From the NCBI GenBank assembly GCA_021295675.1, contig JAGWBY010000042.1, forward strand, positions 11,445 to 62,768: DNA of 51,324 bases, given 5' to 3'. The notes below the pieces were generated by a model. It did no database searches. It was not told the origin of the DNA and saw only the letters and a program-made list of their open reading frames with translations. The translations under genes were made by a program, and so were the position numbers. The stretch is from Candidatus Latescibacterota bacterium. GTDB taxonomy: Bacteria; Latescibacterota; UBA2968; UBA8231. Below, in pieces: positions 44,415 through 51,324 of this stretch; position 1 is the first letter of the stretch; every line of letters starts with the position of its first letter.

Positions 44415-45383
44415 ATGGCCGAATTCGACACCATCGCCAAACATTTCATCCAAACCTATCCCCACGACTTCGCCCGCTTCGCCCTCCAGCGCGACGATAT
44501 CGAAGCCGTCCAAGTAATAGAGAGCGAGCAGTTCACCGTCGAAACCCGCCGCACCGACAGCCTCCTCCACGTATGCATCAACGGCGAGAACGCCTTAGTC
44601 CACCACGAATTTCAAACCACCGACCACCCGGCCATGCCCCGCCGCATGGCCGACTACATCGGTCGCCTTACCAACCACCATGGCCTGCCGGTGTTCGCCC
44701 ATGTCATCTACCTGCGCCCCAACGCCGGACGACGCGATCCGGGCTACTACCTGCAAGAGCATCCCGGCTACCAAATCCTCGTTCAGTACAAGGTGATCCG
44801 CCTGAGCCAACTGGCCGGTCAAGCTGTGCTAGATGGTGCGTTTGTGGGCTTGCTGCCGTTTGCGCCGTTGATGCAGCCGCCAGCCGGTCAGACCGAGGAG
44901 GCGTGGTTAGAGCAGTGCGTGGCACGGGCGACAGCGCTGCCGCTGGAGGGGTCGGTCAAGGCCGATTTTCTTGCGGGACTGGCGATTTTGAGCGGGTTGG
45001 TGTATAATCCTCAGACGATCACGGCCATTGTTTCCAAGGAGCATCTCATGAACCTCATGCGCGAATCCTCATTTGCCCAGTACCTCGCCGAAACAATCCG
45101 TGAGGAAATCGTTGAGGAAGTCACCAAGCAAGGCATTGAGCAAGGCATTGAGCAAGGCATTGAGCAAGGCATTGAGCAAGGCATTGAGCAAGGAAGCCGC
45201 GAACGCGCCATCGAAGCTCTGCTCGATGTGCTGGAAATCCGCTTTGGGCTGGTGGCGTCGAATCCATTGGCCACCCGCATTGGGGGCATCGGAGATGTGC
45301 AGCGCCTCAAGCAGTTACATCGGGCGGCCATACAGGTTCCGAGCCTCCAAGCCTTTAGACATTTGTTAGATGCCGACGACTAA
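44415..45383 (+). CDS. Rpn-family (PD-(D/E)XK) putative nuclease/transposase-like protein
   Basis: A 322-residue protein of the Rpn/YhgA-like superfamily. The N-terminal domain carries the nuclease core pattern: the aspartate in ETRRTDSLLHVCI, then ALVHHEFQTTDHPAMPRRMA (E-x-Q) and DYIGRLTNHHGLPVFAHVIY. The middle is helical (KADFLAGLAILSGLVYN), and five GIEQ repeats precede a final helical region. Rpn proteins promote recA-independent recombination and are often mobile. The ATG at 44415 is preferred; the frame is open back to 44241, but that part is proline-rich and codon-poor. The gene lies between subtilase 2 and an orphan sorting-tail end. Confidence 0.75.
   Translation: MAEFDTIAKHFIQTYPHDFARFALQRDDIEAVQVIESEQFTVETRRTDSLLHVCINGENALVHHEFQTTDHPAMPRRMADYIGRLTNHHGLPVFAHVIYLRPNAGRRDPGYYLQEHPGYQILVQYKVIRLSQLAGQAVLDGAFVGLLPFAPLMQPPAGQTEEAWLEQCVARATALPLEGSVKADFLAGLAILSGLVYNPQTITAIVSKEHLMNLMRESSFAQYLAETIREEIVEEVTKQGIEQGIEQGIEQGIEQGIEQGSRERAIEALLDVLEIRFGLVASNPLATRIGGIGDVQRLKQLHRAAIQVPSLQAFRHLLDADD
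45129..45191 (+). repeat. 12-base tandem repeat encoding GIEQ repeats
   Basis: Five perfect copies of CAAGGCATTGAG (45129-45188) followed by a partial CAA. The length is a multiple of three, so copy changes alter only the number of QGIE units. In Rpn-type proteins this linker is often variable. Perfect copies suggest active slippage. Confidence 0.85.
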
Positions 45384-45401
45384 AGGCACTGCGTACGTGC
45401 A

Positions 45402-45436
45402 GTCCAAACGGCCAAATTGGCGTTGATTCGCTGAGC
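45402..45436 (+). repeat. Orphan sorting-tail end D, after the Rpn gene
   Basis: In one frame these 35 bases encode VQTAKLALIR and a stop (TGA 45432-45434), exactly the end of the subtilases. It differs from 39505-39539 at two positions. No tail domain precedes it; instead the Rpn gene ends 19 bases upstream. It is a remnant of a third tail-bearing gene or a duplicated target. Confidence 0.8.
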
Positions 45437-45448
45437 GTTGTCCAGTCC

Positions 45449-45477
45449 TTGACAGTGCAAAGACTCGCCTTTACTTT
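45449..45477 (+). promoter_or_regulatory. Predicted trp operon promoter
   Basis: A perfect -35 TTGACA (45449-45454) is followed after 17 bases by TACTTT (45472-45477), a moderate -10. The expected start is about 45484, only about three bases before the trpL ATG, so the leader peptide would be essentially leaderless. No Shine-Dalgarno precedes that ATG. Confidence 0.6.
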
Positions 45478-45486
45478 CTGCCCGTT

Positions 45487-45567
45487 ATGAAATTTTCGCC
45501 TCACATTCGTCGCTGGTGGCGCGCTTGGTATTCACCGAGTAGGGAGAAAGGTGCGTCCATCCGCTAG
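45487..45567 (+). CDS. trpL: trp operon leader peptide
   Basis: A 26-codon open frame (begins MKFSPHIRRWWRAWY, ends in TAG at 45565) with Trp codons at positions 10, 11 and 14 in a short stretch. It lies between the promoter and the attenuator terminator, immediately upstream of trpE. As in known trp leaders, ribosomes waiting at the TGG codons for charged tRNA-Trp would cover region 1 (45518-45522) and change the RNA fold. Three TGG codons within five are very unlikely by chance in this place. Translation probably starts on a leaderless or nearly leaderless transcript. Confidence 0.8.
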   Translation: MKFSPHIRRWWRAWYSPSREKGASIR

Positions 45568-45604
45568 ACTGCGACGAGATGAATTTTCAATCCAACGCGG
45601 ACGC
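45514..45604 (+). promoter_or_regulatory. trp attenuator: competing 1:2 and 2:3 RNA stems
   Basis: Region 1 GGCGC (45518-45522, within the TGG codons) can pair with GCGTC (45553-45557, one G-U). Region 2 GCGTCC (45553-45558) can alternatively pair with GGACGC (45599-45604), which is part of the terminator's left arm. Ribosome stalling at Trp codons would free region 2 to form the 2:3 antiterminator; fast translation would favour 1:2 and the 3:4 terminator. Confidence 0.65.
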
Positions 45605-45626
45605 CCTCGGGTGTCCGCGTTTTTTT
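45594..45626 (+). terminator. Attenuator terminator (3:4 stem) before trpE
   Basis: AACGCGGAC (45594-45602) pairs perfectly with GTCCGCGTT (45613-45621), with extra C-G pairs inside, and the right arm runs into seven T residues (45620-45626). It lies 17 bases before the trpE ATG, with no other gene between, so it can only work as an attenuator for the operon. Confidence 0.9.
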
Positions 45627-45642
45627 GTACTTGGAGAACGAT

Positions 45643-47797
45643 ATGACCATTCACACGGAAACTTTTCGCACGGCTGGCGGCGTCGAAGTCAAGCGCCAGA
45701 CCGAGGAATTGCCCATAGAAAGGCCGCTAGCATCTCTGCTCGAACGGCTCAATACCCACCGGGGGGCCGTCTTTGCCAGCGGCTACGAGTATCCGGGGCG
45801 CTATAGCCGCTGGGACATTGGTTTCGTCGATCCGCCGTTGGAGTTGGTAGCGCGTCAGCGAGCCTTTGCCTTCCGGGCGCTCAACGCGCGTGGCGAGATG
45901 TTGCTGGAGATCTTTCGCGGCAGCCTCGCCAAGCACGAGCATGTGATGGAGCTGGAGCTAACCGATGGCCAGCTCAAAGGCGCAGTGGCGCAGATGCCCG
46001 AGTACTTCCCCGAAGAGGAGCGCTCCAAGCAGCCGACGATCTTCAGCGTCCTGCGCGCCCTAGTGGCGCAGATGCGAGCCGAAGGCGAAAATCACTTGGG
46101 CTTTTACGGGGCGCTGGGCTACGACTTGGTACTCCAGTTTGAGCCTCTCCAACTGCGCCACCCGCGCCGCGAGGACCGGCCCGATCTGCATCTCTTTTTG
46201 CCAGACGAATTGGTAGTAATAGATCACCGCAAGGAGCAGGCGCGGCGTTATTGCTATGAGTTTGCCGCCGACGGGTTATCAACCGAGGGCATGGAGCGCG
46301 GCACGGACACCGTGCCCTATGTGCGCGGCACAGCGTCCGAAATTGCGTGCGACCACGCCCCTGGGGAATACGCCGACAAGGTGCGCGAGGTCATCGCCGG
46401 TACCGAGCGCGGCGACTTCTTTGAGGTGACGCCGAGCCAAGTGCCCGCACACTCTCTTTGAGAATATCCGTCGCAATAGCCCCAGCCCCTATGAGTTTTT
46501 CATCAACCTTGGCGACGAATATCTGATCGGCGCTTCGCCCGAGATGTTCGTGCGGGTCAACGGGTCATTCGTCGAGACTTGTCCGATTGCCGGGACCATC
46601 GGCCGCGGCAAAACCGTGATGGAGGACGCCGAGCAGATCCGCGACTTGCTCAACTCAAAAAAGGACGAGGCCGAACTGAACATGTGTACGGACGTCGATC
46701 GCAATGACAAGGCGAGGATTTGCAAGGAAGGCTCGGTGCGGGTGGTCGGGCGGCGGATGATTGAAAGGTATTCGAAGGTCTTTCACACGGTGGACCAAGT
46801 AGTAGGCGAGCTGAAGGACGACTGCGACGGATTCGACGCCCTGCTTTCGCATATGTGGGCAGTGACGCTTACCGGTGCGCCCAAACCAGCGGCCATGCAG
46901 AAGATCGAGGAACTGGAAAACTCGGCGCGGCGCTGGTACGGAGGCTGCGTCGGCATGTTGCTCTTCAGCGGCGAGATCAACACTGGGATCACTATCCGCA
47001 CTGTACACTTGGAGGATGGCATTGCCAAAGTGCGGGCCGGGGCGACTCTACTCTGCGATTCGGATCCCGACGCCGAGGAGCGCGAGACGCGAGCCAAGGC
47101 CGAGACCTTTATCAATGCGGTGATCGGCGCGGATGACGCCGAGGATAAGGTCACTCAAATTGCGACTTCGGGGCAGGGCAAGCGGGTGCTTTTCGTCGAT
47201 AACCGCGACTCCTTCGTGCATACGCTCGGCGATTACGTGCGGCAGACGGGAGCGGAGGTGGTGACGGTGCGCGCTGCGAGATCGCGCGACGGCAGCGGTG
47301 CGCGGGGCCTGCGCGATCCCCAGCGCGTCTTCGCCGACTTTGATCCTGATTTGGTCTTCGTCTCGCCGGGTCCAGGTACGCCCGAGGAGTTCGGAGTGCC
47401 GGAGCTAGTCAACGAGTGCGTGCGGCGCAAGCTACCGGTTTTTGGCGTGTGTCTCGGATTGCAGGGCATCGTCGAGGGGCTCGGCGGCGAGCTAGGGGTG
47501 CTTTCCTACCCGATGCACGGCAAGGAATCGACGATCCGCTGCACGCCGGAAGGGATTTTCGACGGGTTCCCCACGGAATTTGTCGCCGGCCGCTATCACT
47601 CGCTCTACGCCGTGCCGGAGAAGCTGCCCGAGTGCTTGCGGGTTTTGGCTCAGACCGACGACGGAGTCATCATGGCCGTGGAACATCGCGAGTTGCCGAT
47701 AGCAGCGGTGCAGTTTCACCCGGAGTCGATCTTGACGCTCAAGGACGATTTAGGCTTGCGGCTGATTGCCCAAGTAATAGGGAAACTAGCGCGATGA
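45643..47797 (+). CDS. trpE(G): Fused anthranilate synthase TrpE(G), component I plus glutamine amidotransferase; frame break at about 46445
   Basis: A fused two-component anthranilate synthase like that of rhizobia. Component I: SGYEYPGRYSRWDIGFVDPP, LGFYGALGYDLVLQF, then after the break INLGDEYLIGASPEMFVRV, ETCPIAGTIGRG, MCTDVDRNDKARICK and GGCVGMLLFSGEINTG. The C-terminal amidotransferase has the catalytic cysteine in GVCLGLQG and HPES (VQFHPESIL). At 46441-46453 the frame shifts between EVTPSQ and LFENIRRNSPSPYEFF; about 23 nt are missing compared with the family. ATG 45643 follows GGAG and lies 16 bases after the attenuator. It makes anthranilate from chorismate and glutamine. Confidence 0.88.
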
Positions 47798-47801
47798 AGC
47801 C

Positions 47802-48335
47802 ATGCTGCTGATACTTGATAACTACGACTCCTTTACCTACAATTTGGTGCATTATTTAGAGGAATTAGGGGCGACGGTCGCCGAGGCGGTTGCGCTCGCG
47901 CCCGAGCGCGTCGTTATCTCGCCTGGTCCTGGCGACCCAGATCAAGCTGGAATTTCGTGTGCGCTCGTTGAGCGGTTGGCTGGTGTGATTCCCATTTTAG
48001 GCGTGTGCTTGGGGCATCAAGTCATTGCCCAAGTTTGCGGTGGGCGCGTCGTGCGGGCCGACGAGATAGTCCACGGCCGCGCGACGCCAGTGCAACACGA
48101 TGGCCGCACGCTATTCGCCGGTCTGCAAAATCCCTTCGTCGCTACTCGCTATCACTCGCTGGCAGTCGAGCGAGCGAGTTTGCCCGAATGCCTGCAAGTA
48201 TCGGCTACGAGCGAGGACGGAATGATTATGGGAATTCGGCATTGGCGATGGCCCCTCGAAGGGGTGCAGTTCCATCCTGAGTCGATTTTGACCATAGAAG
48301 GCAAACAACTGTTGGCTAATTTTCTTTGCTTATGA
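47802..48335 (+). CDS. trpG: Stand-alone anthranilate synthase amidotransferase, possibly with a short internal deletion
   Basis: A 177-residue class I glutamine amidotransferase: [20 protein letters not shown], the oxyanion [12 protein letters not shown], the nucleophile in [12 protein letters not shown], and [13 protein letters not shown] with the catalytic His-Glu. Between ELGAT and [10 protein letters not shown] the family has about ten more residues (the ...RND.IT. strand), so about 27-30 nt seem lost in frame near 47876. Normal length is about 190. It repeats the function already fused to TrpE and may serve p-aminobenzoate synthesis as well. It starts 4 bases after the TrpE(G) stop. Confidence 0.85.
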   Translation: MLLILDNYDSFTYNLVHYLEELGATVAEAVALAPERVVISPGPGDPDQAGISCALVERLAGVIPILGVCLGHQVIAQVCGGRVVRADEIVHGRATPVQHDGRTLFAGLQNPFVATRYHSLAVERASLPECLQVSATSEDGMIMGIRHWRWPLEGVQFHPESILTIEGKQLLANFLCL

Positions 48336-48346
48336 GGAGCGCAAGC

Positions 48347-49332
48347 ATGATACAAGAAGCTATAAGAGACCTGATCGCTGGAACGGACTTGGGCCGCGCT
48401 AGAACGCGGGCGGTGATGGACCAGATTATGAGCGGCCAAGCTACGGACGCTCAGATTGGCGCGTTTCTCGTCGCCCTGCGGATTAAAGGCGAGACTATTG
48501 ACGAGATCGTCGGCTGCGCCGAAGTCATGCGCGAGAAAGCCACGCCGATAGTGACGGTGCGTCCCGATCTCATCGACACCTGCGGCACTGGCGGCGATGC
48601 TTCGGGGACCTTCAATATCTCTACGACGGTAGCTTTTGTCGCTTGCGGTGCCGGTTTATCAGTGGCCAAGCACGGCAATCGCTCCATATCGAGTCAGTGC
48701 GGCTCGGCGGATGTGCTGGCCGCGCTAGGGGTCAATGTCGAAGCCTCGCCGGAAAAGGTCGGTGAGTGCATCGACAAAGTCGGCATTGGTTTCCTCTTCG
48801 CGATAGCCTTACATGGGGCGATGAAACACGCCATCGGCCCGCGCAGGGAGTTAGCTACCCGCACGGTTTTTAACATCTTGGGGCCGCTGACCAGCTCGGC
48901 GTATTCGACGGCGCGTTGACCGAGGCGCTCGCCGGAGTGCTGCGCGAGTTGGGATCAGAGCGGGCCTTGGTGGTACACGGCTCGGACGGGCTGGACGAGA
49001 TCACGCTGACGGGGCAGACGCAGGTCAGTGAGCTTAGAGACGGGCAGGTCAGTACGCGTCAGATCCACCCGGGAGATTTTGGTTTGCAGACAGTCTCAGC
49101 CGAGGCGCTCAAAGGCGGCGACGCGGACTACAATGCGCGCATCCTACGCGGGGTACTCGACGGCGAGGAAGGGCCGCAGCGCGATGTGGTGTTGCTCAAC
49201 GCGGCGGCGGCGATAGTCGTTGGCGGGCTGGCCGAGGATATAACCGCTGGTCTCGAAGTGGCCCGAAAGTCCATCGACTCGGGCAAGGCGCGTCAAGCCC
49301 TAGATCGGCTGGTCGAGGTAAGCAATTCCTGA
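48347..49332 (+). pseudogene. trpD: Anthranilate phosphoribosyltransferase, frame-disrupted at about 48892
   Basis: The first frame (ATG 48347, GAGGAG upstream) shows the TrpD helices [20 protein letters not shown], the phosphoribosyl site [37 protein letters not shown] and [11 protein letters not shown]. It stops at 48919. The second frame continues [35 protein letters not shown] and ends at 49332. Between GPLT and LGV relatives have NPAGAxxQ-like residues; about 25 nt are missing. Repaired length would be about 337 residues, normal for TrpD. It adds phosphoribosyl to anthranilate. Confidence 0.88.
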
Positions 49333-49334
49333 AC

Positions 49335-50114
49335 ATGGCAGATATACTAAGCGAAATAGCCGCGTATAAGCGCGAGTTCGTCGCCGACCGCAAGCGCGAG
49401 CGGAGTTTGGCCGATGTGCGGTCGCAGGCTCGCGATACGCCGGTACCCACCGATTTCATGGGTGCGTTGGCTGCGGATGGGACCGCGCTGATCGCCGAAA
49501 TAAAAAAAGCCTCGCCGTCCAAGGGCGTCATCCGCGCCGACTTCGACCCAGAGTGGATCGCCGATGCGTATGCTGCCAACGGTGCGCGCTGTCTTTCGGT
49601 ATTGACAGACGAGGCGTATTTTCAGGGGTGCGATGATTATGTGCAGATGGCTAAAGCGGTTGCGGGCTTGCCGGTGTTGCGCAAGGACTTCACCATTGAC
49701 GAATACCAGCTCTACGAAGCCCGTGTCATCGGTGCCGACGCCATTTTGCTGATCGTGGCGCTGATGGATTCTAGCCAGCTCGACGACTACCTCGGCTTAG
49801 CCACCGAGCTGGAATTAGACGCGCTAGTCGAAGTTCACGATAGAGAAGAACTGGCGCGCGCCAAAGCGGCCGGTGCTCGGCTCATCGGCGTCAACAACCG
49901 CGATCTGCGGACCTTTGAGACAGCCTTGGATACTACCTTCGCGCTTGTGAATCAGATGCCGGAGGGGGCGGTCGTCGTCAGCGAGAGCGGGATTGGGGAT
50001 CGCGGCGATGTTGAGCGGCTTGAGGCTGCGGGCGTCAATGCGATCTTGGTCGGTGAATCCCTGATGCGCGAAGACGATATCGGGGCTAAAGTGAGGGAGT
50101 TACTAGGCGAGTGA
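49335..50114 (+). CDS. trpC: Indole-3-glycerol phosphate synthase
   Basis: An intact 259-residue TIM-barrel enzyme. Marks are [15 protein letters not shown] (catalytic lysine), [52 protein letters not shown] and [16 protein letters not shown]. It closes the indole ring from CdRP in the tryptophan pathway. It begins 2 bases after trpD and its stop overlaps the trpS GTG (GTGA). No trpF, trpB or trpA appears in the window. Confidence 0.95.
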   Translation: MADILSEIAAYKREFVADRKRERSLADVRSQARDTPVPTDFMGALAADGTALIAEIKKASPSKGVIRADFDPEWIADAYAANGARCLSVLTDEAYFQGCDDYVQMAKAVAGLPVLRKDFTIDEYQLYEARVIGADAILLIVALMDSSQLDDYLGLATELELDALVEVHDREELARAKAAGARLIGVNNRDLRTFETALDTTFALVNQMPEGAVVVSESGIGDRGDVERLEAAGVNAILVGESLMREDDIGAKVRELLGE

Positions 50115-51066
50115 AAAAACGAGTATTTTCGGGTATTCAGCCTTCAGGTCACATCCACCTCGGCAACTACATCGGGGCCGTCCGCAATTGGCTGGTCAAC
50201 CTAGCGGACCGCGACAATATCTTCTGCGTGGTTGATCAGCACGCGATCACCGTGCCGTACGACCCGGAGGCTTTGCATAGTGGCACGCGCGAGGCCGTGG
50301 CTTTGTACATCGCCTGTGGCCTCGATCCGCAAAAGTGCCGTCTCTTCGTGCAGTCGCACATCCCGGAGCACACCGAGTTGGCTTGGCTGTTGACCTGCAT
50401 CACGCCGATGGGCTGGTTGGAGCGGATGACCCAATTTAAGGATCGGGTGGGTGCGCGGCGCGAGCGCGTCGGCACGGGGCTGTTCGTCTATCCGACGTTG
50501 ATGGCCGCCGATATCCTGCTCTACCAAGCGCACGAGGTGCCTGTCGGCGACGACCAAAAACAGCACGTGGAACTGACGCGCGACATTGCCGAGCGCTTCA
50601 ATCGCCGCCGGTCATTCCGCAAGTCGGTGCGCGGATCATGGGGCTGGACGATCCAACCGCGAAAATGTCCAAGTCGGCCGAGGGCCAGTACCACAGCGTC
50701 GGCCTGCTCGACGACCCGGATAAGGTGCGCAAGACGATTATGCGGGCGGTGACGGATTCGCAGCAGGGCATTGTTTTCGACCCGAGCCGTCCCGGACTGT
50801 TCAACCTCCTGACAATTTATCAGGCGTTGACCGGTCTGGGGAACGCCGAGATTGAGGCGCATTTTGCTGGCAAGGGGTACGGTGATTTAAAAAAGGAATT
50901 GGTCGAAGTAGTCATCGCCGAGATCGAGCCAATCCAGGCCCGCTATCGGGAACTGACGGCGGATCACACCTATATCGACGAAGTACTCGCCGAGAGTGTC
51001 GAGAAACTGCGTCCAATCGTTGACGCGACCATGGACGCGGTCCGTCGGGCCATGGGACATCGGTAA
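50111..51066 (+). pseudogene. trpS: Tryptophanyl-tRNA synthetase, frame-disrupted at about 50609
   Basis: Starting at GTG in the trpC stop, the first frame carries the class I HIGH motif region ([20 protein letters not shown]), [16 protein letters not shown] residues and [20 protein letters not shown]. It breaks at RFNRR. The second frame resumes [18 protein letters not shown] and has the KMSKS loop (AKMSKSAEG) through the C-terminal anticodon-binding helices. About 25-28 nt (YGxxFPVPEA-like) are missing. TrpS charges tRNA-Trp, so a genuine break in the only copy would be lethal. Its place inside an attenuated trp operon is notable. Confidence 0.88.
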
Positions 51067-51076
51067 GGGAGCAACT

Positions 51077-51324
51077 ATGGATCTGAGTGACTGGCGCGAA
51101 CGCATAGATGGTATCGACAGGCAAATGATCGATCTACTCAACGAGCGCATGCACTGTGCGCAAGAGGTTGGGCGGATTAAAAAGGCCGCGGGAAAACCAA
51201 TACGCGATCCCGAGCGCGAGCGCGATGTGATCGCCAAGACCAAAGCCTACAACCAAGGACTCCAAGGGCCGGTTAAAGACGAGGCCCTAGAGAAGCTCTA
51301 CTGGCTACTCATCGAACTGACTAC
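51077..51324 (+). CDS. Chorismate mutase (AroQ class), N-terminal part; possibly of a P-protein (partial)
   Basis: Starting at ATG 51077, 11 bases after trpS, the frame runs to the window end (82 residues). MDLSDWRERIDGIDRQMIDL, AQEVGRIKKAAGKPIRDPER (catalytic R and K) and the following REV..K helix match the AroQ-type chorismate mutase. It could be stand-alone or the first domain of chorismate mutase/prephenate dehydratase, which continues right of the window. It would divert chorismate to phenylalanine and tyrosine, next to the enzymes that divert it to tryptophan. Confidence 0.85.
   Translation, partial: MDLSDWRERIDGIDRQMIDLLNERMHCAQEVGRIKKAAGKPIRDPERERDVIAKTKAYNQGLQGPVKDEALEKLYWLLIELT

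Noticed and set aside
36556..45436. Composite transposon around the subtilase region
   Set aside because: No transposase of a known IS family and no terminal inverted repeats; the flanking repeats are ends of coding sequences.
2960..50609. Programmed ribosomal frameshifting as explanation of the many breaks
   Set aside because: There are no shared slippery heptamers or downstream stems, and residues are missing as well as frame changed, which frameshifting cannot restore.

Overview
The window is a dense, GC-rich bacterial segment with short intergenic gaps and many 4-nt ATGA/GTGA stop-start overlaps. The organism is probably an uncultured member of the FCB group, perhaps Latescibacterota-like. 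This is an inference. It rests on three large secreted proteins ending in the FlgD-like/type IX-type sorting fold (PNPFN-type start, VYN-LGQ, WDGR, ASGVY), on plant-type LRR and choice-of-anchor (Hydin-type) proteins, on a formylglycine sulfatase, and on a rod-shaped elongasome cluster. No rRNA, tRNA, CRISPR or recognisable transposon was found.

Layout. 1-7.6 kb: tail of a molybdopterin hydroxylase subunit, a terminator, an inositol-monophosphatase/DapA-family pair, a small gene with a retropepsin-like protease, a broken aminotransferase, a large Hydin-type surface protein, and an ornithine cyclodeaminase-like gene. 7.6-16.8 kb: LytR_C protein, rsfS, mtnA, then a cell-wall block (SPOR lipoprotein, MltD-like LysM transglycosylase, mreD, mrdA, rodA, TPR protein). 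16.8-23.7 kb: sigma-54 activator and parA (minus strand), mazG, membrane proteins, sulfatase, ppk2. 23.7-36.5 kb: membrane glycosyltransferase, LRR/LamG surface protein, two aldo/keto reductases, YyaL-like lipoprotein, polysaccharide genes (rfbD, two GT2), an FtsX/LolD-type ABC pair, and a TSUP exporter. 36.5-45.4 kb: two paralogous secreted subtilases with IPT repeats; a Panacea-type toxin-antitoxin pair and an Rpn-type nuclease each lie between a subtilase end and an orphan copy of that end. 45.4-51.3 kb: a tryptophan operon (trpL leader, attenuator, fused trpE(G), trpG, trpD, trpC, trpS, aroQ).

The best regulatory finding is a complete transcription attenuator. A 26-codon leader peptide with Trp codons at 10, 11 and 14 starts only a few bases after the predicted transcription start. 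It is followed by mutually exclusive 1:2, 2:3 and 3:4 stems and a strong terminator 17 bases before trpE. Placing trpS in the same operon joins tRNA-Trp charging and tryptophan supply under one switch.

The most pervasive oddity is a single class of lesion. About ten conserved genes (aminotransferase, NtrC Walker A, sulfatase, TSUP, trpE, trpG, trpD, trpS and others) each lack roughly 19-30 nt at an internal position, and most are thrown out of frame. A few other genes show single-base homopolymer slips. Because essential trpS is included, assembly error is the most likely cause, but the narrow size range deserves checking. Broken genes are therefore annotated over their full extent.
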